From contig NZ_NBDP01000015.1 of assembly GCF_004123845.1 (NCBI RefSeq), positions 124,001-188,000 of the forward strand: a stretch of DNA of 64,000 nucleotides, in the 5' to 3' direction. Positions 1 to 8,682 of the stretch are shown piece by piece. A program made the translations under genes and the position numbers. The stretch is from Allobosea sp. Tri-44 (GTDB taxonomy: Bacteria; Pseudomonadota; Alphaproteobacteria; Rhizobiales; Beijerinckiaceae). Under the pieces are notes generated by a model. That model saw only the letters and a list, made by a program, of their open reading frames with translations, ran no database searches and was not told the origin of the DNA. Within the stretch, counting starts at the first letter, position 1. Each line of letters begins with the position of its first letter.

Positions 1-354
1 CCGGATGATCTTGCCGAGGTATTCGTCCAGCGGCCGGGTGGCGCCACGGCGGCTGTAGTCGGGGAAGCGGCCGGGTTCGAGCTGGTAGATGTCGGGCGCA
101 TTGCCCCCGGCGATCATGGTTGTCAGCTTCGACCAGTAGTCGGCTCCGCCGACCTCGCCATTGATCTTGACCCCGGCATTGGCCGCCTCGAACAGCCGGG
201 CGGCGCCCAGCGTTCGCTCGGTGCGGGTGGGGGTGCCCCACCAGTAGAGCCGCATGACCGTGTCGGCGGCCAGGGCGTTAAAGCCGGCGGCTGGTGCGAG
301 GGCGGTGGCGCCGAGTGCAAGGCCACCGCGCAGGGTGTCGCGTCTGCTGAGCAT
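1..354 (-). CDS. Sugar ABC transporter substrate-binding protein, family 1 (3' part outside window)
   Basis: The visible 118 codons are the N-terminus of a periplasmic extracellular solute-binding protein (SBP family 1, MalE/UgpB-like). The frame starts at the ATG at 354-352 with MLSRRDTLRGG, a twin-arginine-like n-region, followed by an alanine-rich hydrophobic segment ending near AALAA. The mature part then shows LYWWGTPTRTERT and later NAPDIYQLEPGRF, both typical of the first lobe of this family. It lies 44 bp after the ATPase gene and is the last visible gene of an operon with two permeases. It would capture the imported sugar; the GH88 hydrolase encoded divergently suggests uronate-containing oligosaccharides, which is inference. 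Truncated by the window edge. Confidence 0.85.
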   Translation of the reverse strand, partial: MLSRRDTLRGGLALGATALAPAAGFNALAADTVMRLYWWGTPTRTERTLGAARLFEAANAGVKINGEVGGADYWSKLTTMIAGGNAPDIYQLEPGRFPDYSRRGATRPLDEYLGKIIR

Positions 355-398
355 GTCTCTCTCCTCCCTGGATATTGTTGTTGTCGTTGATCCCGGTT

Positions 399-1481
<1,083 letters not shown>

Positions 1482-1515
1482 CTCGGCTGTCGTCCGGTGG
1501 GGCGAAGGGGGCGGG

Positions 1516-2409
1516 TCATCGCTTCATGCCAGTCGTCGCGATGCCTTCAATCAGCAGGCGCTGGAACATCAGGAACAGGATGAAGATCGGCAGGACGGTG
1601 AGCGTCGACATGGCGAAGAGCGCGCCCCAGTCCGATTGCCCGGCCGAGTCGACGAAGGTGCGCAGGCCGAGCTGGGCGGTGTATTTCTCGATGTCGTTCA
1701 GGTAGATCAGCGGCGCGAAGAAATCGTCCCAGGTCCAGATGAAGGAGAACACCGCGGCCGTCGCCAGAACCGGCGTCGACAGCGGCAGGATGACCTTCAG
1801 GAAGATGCGCAGCGGGCCGCAACCGTCCATCACCGCTGCCTCGTCGAGTTCGCGCGGGATGCCGCGGAAGAACTGCACCATCAGGAAGACGAAGAAGGCG
1901 TCGACGGCGAGGAATTTCGGGATGGTCAGCGGCAGGATCGTGTTCACCCAGCCGAGCTTCAGGAACATGATGTATTGCGGGATCAGCACGGCATGCTGCG
2001 GCAGCATCAGTGTGCCCAGCATCATGGCGAACCAGAAGCCCCGGCCCCGGAAGCGCAGCCGCGTGAAGGCATAGGCCGCCATCGCGCAGGACATCACGTT
2101 GCCGACAACGACCAGCACCGAGATCAGCAGCGAGTTGAGGAAGAGCTGGCTGAAGCCGACGCTCAGCCCGTTCCAGCCGCGGCGATAGGCGTCGAAGGTC
2201 GGAGCCTGCGGGATCAGCGAGGTCGAATGGAAGATCTCGGAGTCCGGTCTCAGCGAGCTCGCCACCATCCAGAGCAGCGGATAGAGCAGCACGAAGGTCA
2301 CGGCGAGCAGCAGCGCATAGGCGAAGGCGCGCCCCCAGGGCGAAGCACTGTCGGCCCGGCTCGGCGCCGCCGGAAACGCGATGGCGGGAGCCCGGACCAC
2401 CTCAGTCAT
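1516..2409 (-). CDS. Carbohydrate ABC transporter permease (MalG type)
   Basis: A 297-residue inner-membrane permease with about six hydrophobic helices. The family EAA loop is visible as ELDEAAVMDGCGPLRIFLKVILP, split here as ELDEAAVMDG and the following G-x-x-IFLKVILP. The C-terminus ends IEGIATTGMKR, as usual for the MalG/UgpE branch. Its ATG overlaps the end of the upstream permease gene by 8 bp, which implies translational coupling. It would form the heteromeric channel with that permease and dock on the UgpC-like ATPase. Confidence 0.92.
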   Translation of the reverse strand: MTEVVRAPAIAFPAAPSRADSASPWGRAFAYALLLAVTFVLLYPLLWMVASSLRPDSEIFHSTSLIPQAPTFDAYRRGWNGLSVGFSQLFLNSLLISVLVVVGNVMSCAMAAYAFTRLRFRGRGFWFAMMLGTLMLPQHAVLIPQYIMFLKLGWVNTILPLTIPKFLAVDAFFVFLMVQFFRGIPRELDEAAVMDGCGPLRIFLKVILPLSTPVLATAAVFSFIWTWDDFFAPLIYLNDIEKYTAQLGLRTFVDSAGQSDWGALFAMSTLTVLPIFILFLMFQRLLIEGIATTGMKR

Positions 2410-3313
2410 CGTAGTGTACCCAGTAGCGCGCCGACAGGAACGAGAGCGCGGTGAAGGCCGCGATGATCAGCACCAGAATCCAGGCCAGCGCCGAAGCGTA
2501 GCCGAAGCGGAAATTCGTGAAGGCTTCCTGGTAGAGGTAGAGGGTGTAGAACAGCGTCGAGTCGATCGGGCCGCCGGTGCCGTCGCTGATCACGAAGGCC
2601 GAGGTGAAGGCCTTGAATGCGTCGATCGTCTGGATGACGGCGTTGAAGAAGATCACCGGCGTGAGCAGGGGCAGAGTGATCCTGAAGAACTGCCGGACGG
2701 GCTGGGCGCCGTCGATGCTGGCCGCCTCGTAGATGTCCTGCGGGATCTGGCGCAGCCCGGCGAGGAAGATGATCATCGACGAGCCGAACTGCCATACCGC
2801 CAGCAGGACGAGCGTGTAGAGCGAGGTCAACGGATTGGCGATCCAGCTCGGACCCTCGTAGCCGAACAGGGCGTGCAGGGCCTGATTGAGGAGCCCGTCT
2901 CCGGCGAAGACCTGGCGCCAGAGCACGGCGATCGCGACGCTGCCTCCGATCAGCGAGGGCAGGTAGAACACCGCCCGGAAGAACGAGAGCCCGGTCAAGC
3001 CCTTGTTCAGGGCGACCGCCACGCCGAGGGCGAAGAGCAGCTTGAGCGGCACCGACAGCAGCACGAAGGTGAACGTCACGGTCATGGCCGTGATGAAGCG
3101 CGGGTCGTCGGTGGCGATCCGCGTATAGTTCTCGATGCCCACCCAGTTCGGCGCCGACAGGCCGCTATAGTCGGTCAGTGACAGGTAGAAGGACGCGGCG
3201 ACCGGCCCGAGCGTGAGCAGCATGAAGCCGAGCAGCCACGGCAGCAGGAAGCCGTAGCCGGCGAGGTCGTCCCCTTGGACGGCGCGCGCACTCGCAGCTG
3301 CGGCGTTCGGCAT
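2402..3313 (-). CDS. Sugar ABC transporter permease (MalF/UgpA type)
   Basis: First gene of the sugar-import operon: a permease of about 303 residues with six predicted membrane segments and the EAA loop DIYEAASIDGAQPVRQFF. I placed the start at the ATG at 3313-3311 (MPNAAAASAR), because a strong Shine-Dalgarno run GGGGGAGGAG lies just upstream. An in-frame ATG 21 codons earlier (3376) has no such site and would add a non-family extension. The promoter must lie in the 131 bp shared with the divergent GH88 gene, where two operator-like sites are present. Confidence 0.92.
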   Translation of the reverse strand: MPNAAAASARAVQGDDLAGYGFLLPWLLGFMLLTLGPVAASFYLSLTDYSGLSAPNWVGIENYTRIATDDPRFITAMTVTFTFVLLSVPLKLLFALGVAVALNKGLTGLSFFRAVFYLPSLIGGSVAIAVLWRQVFAGDGLLNQALHALFGYEGPSWIANPLTSLYTLVLLAVWQFGSSMIIFLAGLRQIPQDIYEAASIDGAQPVRQFFRITLPLLTPVIFFNAVIQTIDAFKAFTSAFVISDGTGGPIDSTLFYTLYLYQEAFTNFRFGYASALAWILVLIIAAFTALSFLSARYWVHYDD

Positions 3314-3383
3314 CGGCTCCTCCCCCAGGACCTCTCGATGTTGGCAAACGATAGGAAAGAAAAATATCGGCTTCAATAGAAAT

Positions 3384-3419
3384 TTTCGTTGTTGACGAAA
3401 TTAATTTGTTGATGCGAAA
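3384..3419. promoter_or_regulatory. Tandem operator-like sites between sugar ABC operon and GH88 gene
   Basis: At 3384-3400 there is a perfect inverted repeat, TTTCGT-TGTTG-ACGAAA. A related imperfect copy, TTTGTTGATGCGAAA, follows at 3405-3419. They sit in the short divergent intergenic region of a sugar transporter and hydrolase with a LacI-family gene next door. They are therefore the obvious candidate binding sites of that regulator. Function is inferred. Confidence 0.45.
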
Positions 3420-3444
3420 ACTGCTCGTCCACGGGAGACGAGCG

Positions 3445-4644
3445 ATGCGCATCGAGCCAAGCACCTATTTCTCGACCGTCGAGGCTGCCGCCGCCACCAG
3501 GCGCGACACCCGGCCTCACCAGGAGGCGCTGGAGCGCTGCATCGCCAAGCTGCGTCAGACCATGCCCGTGATCGGGCTGCGCAATCCCAAGATCGGCCTT
3601 CCCGACAACAGCTGGGTCTATTGCGGGCCCTATGACTGGGTGGTCAGCTTCCAGGCTGGACAGCTCTGGTTGGCGCTGCAGTTGACCGGGGATCCGGCCT
3701 TCCTCAACGCAGCGCGGGCGCGGCGGGCGGTGTTCCGCGGCATCCTCGCCTATCAGAACGCGCAGAACCACGATCTCGGCTTCCAGTTTTCGCTGAGCTG
3801 CGTGGCCGAATGGCTGATGACGGGAGACGACGAGGCGCATGAGATGGCGCTCGCCGCGGCGCGGCAGCTCGTCGCTCGCTACCGGCCCGACGGGCGCTAC
3901 ATCCAGGCCTGGAACGCCAGGCAGGTTCATTCCCAGCGCATGCAGGCCGAATTCGCCAATGGCCGGATTATCGCCGACACCATGCAGAATCTCGCGCTGC
4001 TCTACTGGGCCCATCGCGAGACCGGTCGGGTGGATTTCCGCGAGGCGGCCGATGCCCATGCACAGACCACGCTCGAGCACATCGTCCGGCCGGACGACAC
4101 CTCCTTCCACACCTTCGTCTTCGACATCGCCAGCGGCAAGCCGCTGCGCGGCGAGACTCATCAGGGCTATGCCGACGCGTCCTGCTGGTCGCGCGGACAG
4201 GCCTGGCTGATCCATGGCTTCGCGCAATCGGCCGTGACGACGGGCAATCCGGCCTATGCCGAAGCGGCCCGGCGGCTGGCGACCAAGGCCGAAGCGCTGA
4301 TGGAGGGCGATGCCGTGCCGGCCTGGGATTTCGGCGCGCCGGAACAGCGCGGGACGCATCGCGACAGTTCGGCCGCCGCAATCATGGCGGCGGGCGTCTA
4401 TCTCCTGGCGGACCAGTCCGAGCCCGAGGAGGCGGCGCGCTGGCGCGCTCTGGGCGACCGGCTGCTTGCTGGGCTGCTCGATCATTGCGATCTGACCCGT
4501 GATCCGAAGGCGCTCGGGCTCCTTGCCCACGGCGCCTCGCATGTCAGGGCCGGCTATTCCGATACGATGCTTCCCTATGGTGATTATTACTTTATGGAGG
4601 CGTTGATGCGCTCGCTTGGTCACGATCGGTTCTTCTGGTCGTGA
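3445..4644 (+). CDS. GH88 unsaturated glucuronyl hydrolase
   Basis: A 399-residue (alpha/alpha)6-barrel hydrolase that hydrates the double bond of delta-4,5-unsaturated uronyl residues left by polysaccharide lyases, releasing a keto-uronate. GH88 landmarks are visible: NHDLGF around residue 110 and IIADTMQNL around 178, holding the two aspartates equivalent to the catalytic pair of Bacillus UGL. CWSRGQAW, DSSAAAI and YGDYYFMEAL follow. The start MRIEPSTYF has GGGAGACGAG upstream; an in-frame ATG at 3406 lies inside the operator region and is less likely. No signal peptide, so it acts in the cytoplasm on oligosaccharides brought in by the divergent ABC transporter. GH105 is the nearest alternative, but the CWSRGQAW motif favours GH88. 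Confidence 0.88.
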   Translation: MRIEPSTYFSTVEAAAATRRDTRPHQEALERCIAKLRQTMPVIGLRNPKIGLPDNSWVYCGPYDWVVSFQAGQLWLALQLTGDPAFLNAARARRAVFRGILAYQNAQNHDLGFQFSLSCVAEWLMTGDDEAHEMALAAARQLVARYRPDGRYIQAWNARQVHSQRMQAEFANGRIIADTMQNLALLYWAHRETGRVDFREAADAHAQTTLEHIVRPDDTSFHTFVFDIASGKPLRGETHQGYADASCWSRGQAWLIHGFAQSAVTTGNPAYAEAARRLATKAEALMEGDAVPAWDFGAPEQRGTHRDSSAAAIMAAGVYLLADQSEPEEAARWRALGDRLLAGLLDHCDLTRDPKALGLLAHGASHVRAGYSDTMLPYGDYYFMEALMRSLGHDRFFWS

Positions 4645-4702
4645 CGCGGCGTTCCATTCCCTGTCTCTCCCTATGCGGGAGCGGTCTGCAGAAGTGGCCC
4701 GG

Positions 4703-5755
4703 ATGAGCGACGACGAGACCCTGGCACCGACCCTGCGCGACATCGCCGATGCGGCGGGAGTCTCGGTCGCCTCCGTCTCCAAGGTGCTGAACAATCGCGG
4801 CGGCGTCGGCGACGAAAGCCGCCGCCGGATTCTCGGCCTGGCGGAGCAGCTGGGCTATCAGGGCAATCGCAGCGCCCGCTCGCTGCAGAAGGCCGGTGTC
4901 GATGGCGCGGTGCTCGTCATCCCGGCGGAGGCTTACTCCAACTCGCAATTCTACGAAGGGGTCGTCCAGAGTGTCATTGCGGAGGCTGCGGCGAACTCGC
5001 TGAAGCTCGATGTCCGGCTGACCTCGCATGCCGATGGCCGGGTCGTCGCCGAGCTGGACGAGTTGCTCGGTGCCCGGCCCAGAACCGTCATGGCCGTCGG
5101 CATGGACGATCCCGTCGTCATCGACAGGCTCGTCGCATCGAAACTGCCGGCGGTGCTGGTCAACGGCATGGATCGGACGATGCGGCTCGATTGCGTGCTG
5201 CCAGACAATTGGAGCGCCGGCTGGCTGGCGACACGCCGGCTGCTGGCCGCCGGCCACCGGCGCATCGTGCATGTGGCGTCGCGGCATCGCCTGTCGATGC
5301 AACGCCGTCTCGAGGGCTTCAAGATGGCGATTGAGGAAGCCGGGATCGAGTTCGATCCCGACAGGCATTTGATCGACCTGTTCCAGATGCGGGTCGAACT
5401 GCCCCAGGCGCAGCGCGCGATCAGGCAGGCCCTGCAGGACGGGCGGCTGGACGGCGTGACCGCGTTCTTCTGCGCGACCGACGTGGTTGCGCTCAGCGTC
5501 ATGCAGGGACTGCAGAGCGAAGGTGTCAGGGTTCCCGAAGACGTCTCCGTCATCGGCATCGACGACATCTCGATCGCGACCCATAGCCGGCCGCCTTTGA
5601 CCACGATCCGGATCGATCGCGGCGAGCTCGGGCGGCTCGGCGTGCAATCCCTGATGCGCCGTATCGCCGACCCCGAGGCCAGCATCCTGCGCGTGAATCT
5701 CGGCGTCAGGCTGATCGAGCGGGCCACCATAGGCCAGCTCCCGCCCGCCGCTTAG
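4703..5755 (+). CDS. LacI-family transcriptional regulator
   Basis: A 350-residue regulator with an N-terminal LacI helix-turn-helix (TLRDIADAAGVSVASVSKVL) and the hinge-helix region SARSLQKAGVDGAVLVIP. A periplasmic-binding-protein-like sensor follows (VIGIDDISIATHSRPPLTTI near the C-terminus). It begins 58 bp after the GH88 gene and is probably cotranscribed with it. In-frame upstream ATGs at 4616 and 4674 would add a non-family extension; MSDDETLAPT is the natural start, although its ribosome-binding site is weak. It is the likely repressor of the sugar ABC operon and GH88 gene through the sites at 3384-3419. Confidence 0.88.
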   Translation: MSDDETLAPTLRDIADAAGVSVASVSKVLNNRGGVGDESRRRILGLAEQLGYQGNRSARSLQKAGVDGAVLVIPAEAYSNSQFYEGVVQSVIAEAAANSLKLDVRLTSHADGRVVAELDELLGARPRTVMAVGMDDPVVIDRLVASKLPAVLVNGMDRTMRLDCVLPDNWSAGWLATRRLLAAGHRRIVHVASRHRLSMQRRLEGFKMAIEEAGIEFDPDRHLIDLFQMRVELPQAQRAIRQALQDGRLDGVTAFFCATDVVALSVMQGLQSEGVRVPEDVSVIGIDDISIATHSRPPLTTIRIDRGELGRLGVQSLMRRIADPEASILRVNLGVRLIERATIGQLPPAA

Positions 5756-5828
5756 CGGCGCGTATCCAAACCAACCAGTCTATAAGCGCACCTTCCGGAT
5801 TTCTGGAGAGGGCCAATTTCGGCCTCGC

Positions 5829-6078
5829 TTACCCCCCAGGCGGATCGGCTTGCTCTACCATTTGCATCAGCCCGCAAGGCTCGAAGCCCATCGCCCTCGC
5901 GATTTGCGATGTACTCGGCGACGTCAAGGCGCCGTTCCTCGGTCTCGTATTTCGACACGAAGGTCTGCCGGCGGCCTATCTGCGTAGCCAATTCAACCTG
6001 CGTGATGCCGGCGTCCTTGCGCGCCTGGATGAGCGCCTGGAGCAGGGCCGTATAGAGTTCGGGTTGGGTTGAAGCCAA
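5829..6078 (-). pseudogene. Small XRE-family helix-turn-helix protein, frameshifted
   Basis: The first ~57 residues, from a TTG start at 6078, form a clear Cro/C1-type HTH (ITQVELATQIGRRQTFVSKY, then ETEERRLDVAEYIA). After IA the frame turns into non-family sequence and runs on to 5752. Removing one A from the AAA run (plus-strand TTT at 5903-5905) restores IARAMGFEPCGLM and a stop at 5829-5831. That gives a protein of about 83 residues, a normal size for this family. The gene therefore carries a one-base insertion relative to its relatives, either a real mutation or a sequencing error in a homopolymer. No ribosome-binding site is obvious. Confidence 0.6.
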
Positions 6079-6333
6079 AGCCGGCGCCTGAAGCGGTGAA
6101 ACCGGCCGCTGAACTCAACCCGAATTTCGAATACCCCAAAAACGAAAGGCACCAGACGAATCGTCATCAGAGTGCCGCCGCAAATCGGATTTTCGTGAGA
6201 CCGAAGCGCCGAAGAAGCTCCGCGGTTACCGCGCGGTCGCAATCCCGCGCATTCGAGCAGTTTCGAGAGCGCTTTCCTTTTCGCGGTTCCATCCCATCTA
6301 TAGCAAAGGCAGAAATCGAAGGATGGATCACGC

Positions 6334-6585
6334 ATGTCGTGCGATTGCGAACGGCTGGCTGAAGCGATCTATCGTGAGATTGAAAAGCAGCTTCCGGACC
6401 GCGGCGGCGACTTAGACAATCGAGATCTTCAATCGATCCTGATCGACGGCCAGCTTGATCTTCTGAAAATCGCAGCTTCTCTGACGATGCGTTTCTGCGT
6501 GCTGGCAGACAATCTTGAGACGGTTATAACTGATGGCTCGGCGGGCTCGGAGCGCGATTTCCGGCGCGTCGCAGATCGCGCCTAA
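6334..6585 (+). CDS. Small hypothetical protein
   Basis: An 83-residue acidic ORF starting MSCDCERLAEAIYREIEKQL. It is predicted to be mostly helical, with no signal peptide or membrane segment, and three cysteines of which two lie in the first five residues. I do not recognise a family. It stands alone between the broken XRE gene and the MucR-like gene in an AT-richer stretch. The Shine-Dalgarno site is poor (GAAGG about 15 bp upstream). Codon use and composition look protein-like, so I lean towards a real gene. Confidence 0.45.
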   Translation: MSCDCERLAEAIYREIEKQLPDRGGDLDNRDLQSILIDGQLDLLKIAASLTMRFCVLADNLETVITDGSAGSERDFRRVADRA

Positions 6586-6778
6586 TCTGCATCCTGTCTG
6601 CTGCTCGGCGATGTCAAATGGCAAACGTCGGTCGGCAGCCGAGTTCGGCCGCCGTCACGACATCGAGGAGGCAAAGCGGAAGGTCCGCGTGAGCTGGCGG
6701 GATGTCAGCCAGGGAGGAAGCAGTCACGTCCGCATTAAGTCATGGCTCGGACGCGGGCGCTGCTGTCGCAGGCTTAGA

Positions 6779-7213
6779 TCAGCTCCTCCTGTTTCGCCTC
6801 GTCGGAACACTCTGGCCCTTCTTCCGACCCAGTCCCAGGCTCTTGGCCATCTGCGAGCGCGCCTCGGCGTAGTTCGGCGCGACCATCGGATAGTCGGCGG
6901 GCAGGTCCCATTTGGCGCGGTAGTCCTCCGGCGACATGTCGTAGGCCGACCGCAGATGCCGTTTCAGCGACTTGAACGGCTTGCCGTCTTCGAGGCTGTA
7001 GATTGCGTCAGGCGTCACGGATTTCTTGATCGGGACCGCCGGAACAGGCTTTTCGGCCGGCGGGGCTGCGGACTCCTGGCCGAGGCAGCCCAGCGCCGCA
7101 TGGGTCTGTTCAATGAGACCGGCAAGCTCGGCCTGGGGAAGGCGGTTATGGCGAACGAAGGCCGCGACGACTATCGCAGACAATTCGAGCAATTCCGTTG
7201 AATCTTTGGACAT
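6779..7213 (-). CDS. Ros/MucR-family transcriptional regulator lacking zinc ligands
   Basis: A 144-residue DNA-binding protein of the Ros/MucR family, global regulators and H-NS-like silencers of surface polysaccharide and motility genes in Hyphomicrobiales. The C-terminal domain is well conserved: LEDGKPFKSLKRHLRSAY, MSPEDYRAKW and LPADYPMVAPNYAEARS. The zinc site is not: Ser73 and Asp76 replace the two cysteines of Ros and Ala90-Tyr91 replace the terminal histidine, leaving only His86. The family is known to include members that fold without zinc. The N-terminal half carries the oligomerisation region (SAIVVAAFVRHNRLP). The next gene downstream on this strand is the broken XRE gene. Confidence 0.85.
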   Translation of the reverse strand: MSKDSTELLELSAIVVAAFVRHNRLPQAELAGLIEQTHAALGCLGQESAAPPAEKPVPAVPIKKSVTPDAIYSLEDGKPFKSLKRHLRSAYDMSPEDYRAKWDLPADYPMVAPNYAEARSQMAKSLGLGRKKGQSVPTRRNRRS

Positions 7214-7362
7214 TATGCTTCCGACCCTAGAACAGACACTGTCTTTTGTAAGTGCGCGCCGCCATCAGAAGCAACGACGGTCGTCGGTTATACAGCTTCA
7301 AATCAAGGCAATTCACTCGCATTGCGCGAGGATAACTGCCGTATCGATTTGAACGCGCATCT

Positions 7363-8682
7363 TCATCGTTCCCTGAAGGCTTTTGCGATCTGGTCCTTGA
7401 GGGGTTTGACGATGTATTCGAGTGGGGTTCGGTCTTCGGTGCGCACGAAGACCTCGGCTTGCATGCCGGCAGCGATGCGGTTTTGGCCGAGGCGGTTGAA
7501 CTCGGCGGCCGGCATCGAGACGCGGATGGTATAGAAGGCCGCGCCGGTCTGCTGGTCGCGGCTGGTGTCGGCGGAGATGCGCGTGACCTTGCCGGCGAGT
7601 TCGGGTGTGGTGCGCTGGTTGAAGGCGTGGATCTTGATCCGCGCCTCCTGGCCGAGCGCGATCTGGTCGATATCGGGCGGATTGATCCGTGCCTCGACCT
7701 GGAGCGCGTCCTCGGCCGGCACGACCAGCATGGCCGGTTCCGCCGGAGTGATCACGCCGCCGACCGTGTGCACGGCGAGCTGGTGCACGAAGCCTGAGCT
7801 CGGGCTGCGGATCTCGACCCGCTTCATCTGGTCCTCGGCCGCGACGCGGCGCTCGACCAGCTCGGCGCTCCGCGCTTGAATCTCGCGCAGCTCCTTCATC
7901 ACCTCCTCGCGCAGGGCAGCGTCGATCTGGATGATCTGCAGCCTGGTCTCGGCGATCTTGCCTTGCGCCTGGGCCAACCCCGCGATGAGCTGGCCCCTCT
8001 GGCCGTCGAGGCTTGCCGCTTCGCGCTCGAGCGCGGTCCGGCGATTGAGCGCGACCAGGTTCCTGGCATAGAGCCAGCGGATCCCGGTCAGCTCTTCCTC
8101 GATCAGCAACGCCTGCAGATCGCGCGCCGTCTGCTGGGCCTTCAGGCCGATGATCTCGTCGCCGAGCTGGGCGATGCGCGCGGAAAGCTGAGCCTTCTGG
8201 CCATCGCGGGCGGCGCGCCTGGCCTCGAACAGGCTCATCTCGGCGCCGATCAGCTCGGCGAGCTCCGGCTCGTGTCGGCGGGCGGTGAGATCGGCCACGA
8301 AGGCGATCACGTCCTTGCCCGCACGCTCGGCCTCGACCCGGCCGCGGCGGACGCCAAGTTCGTCGAGCTGCTTGACCACGACCTGGAGGTTGGCGCGAGT
8401 CACGGTATCGTCGAGGCGGATCACCACCTGATCCTGCTCGACACGGTCGCCCTCGCGCACCTTGAGCTCGCCGACGATGCCGCCGGTCGCGTGCTGGACC
8501 TTCTTGACATTGCCATCGACGACGAACTGGCCGCTGGCGATGACCGCACCCGACAGGGTCGTCGCCACCGCCCAGACCCCGACGGTGCCGGCGAACAGGG
8601 CAAGGCCGACGCAGCCGGCGAGCGCAAGGCCGCGCAAGGAACGTCCGAAGCCCTGCTGTTCCCGGGAGGCCGCTTCGCTCAT
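7363..8682 (-). CDS. Type I secretion periplasmic adaptor, HlyD/PrtE family
   Basis: A 439-residue membrane-fusion protein. One N-terminal transmembrane segment spans about residues 15-37 and is followed by a barrel/lipoyl-like part (GQFVVDGNVKKVQHATGGIV). A long alpha-helical hairpin covers roughly residues 90-280, and the C-terminal HlyD beta-domain includes GMQAEVFVRTEDRTPLEYI near the end. It would link the inner-membrane ABC exporter to a TolC-like outer-membrane channel. Its start overlaps the stop of the exporter gene (ATGA), so the two are translationally coupled. Confidence 0.92.
   Translation of the reverse strand: MSEAASREQQGFGRSLRGLALAGCVGLALFAGTVGVWAVATTLSGAVIASGQFVVDGNVKKVQHATGGIVGELKVREGDRVEQDQVVIRLDDTVTRANLQVVVKQLDELGVRRGRVEAERAGKDVIAFVADLTARRHEPELAELIGAEMSLFEARRAARDGQKAQLSARIAQLGDEIIGLKAQQTARDLQALLIEEELTGIRWLYARNLVALNRRTALEREAASLDGQRGQLIAGLAQAQGKIAETRLQIIQIDAALREEVMKELREIQARSAELVERRVAAEDQMKRVEIRSPSSGFVHQLAVHTVGGVITPAEPAMLVVPAEDALQVEARINPPDIDQIALGQEARIKIHAFNQRTTPELAGKVTRISADTSRDQQTGAAFYTIRVSMPAAEFNRLGQNRIAAGMQAEVFVRTEDRTPLEYIVKPLKDQIAKAFRER

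Noticed and set aside
3373-4794. 473-codon open frame on the minus strand over the GH88 gene
   Set aside because: Antisense shadow; it would also run through the divergent promoter region.
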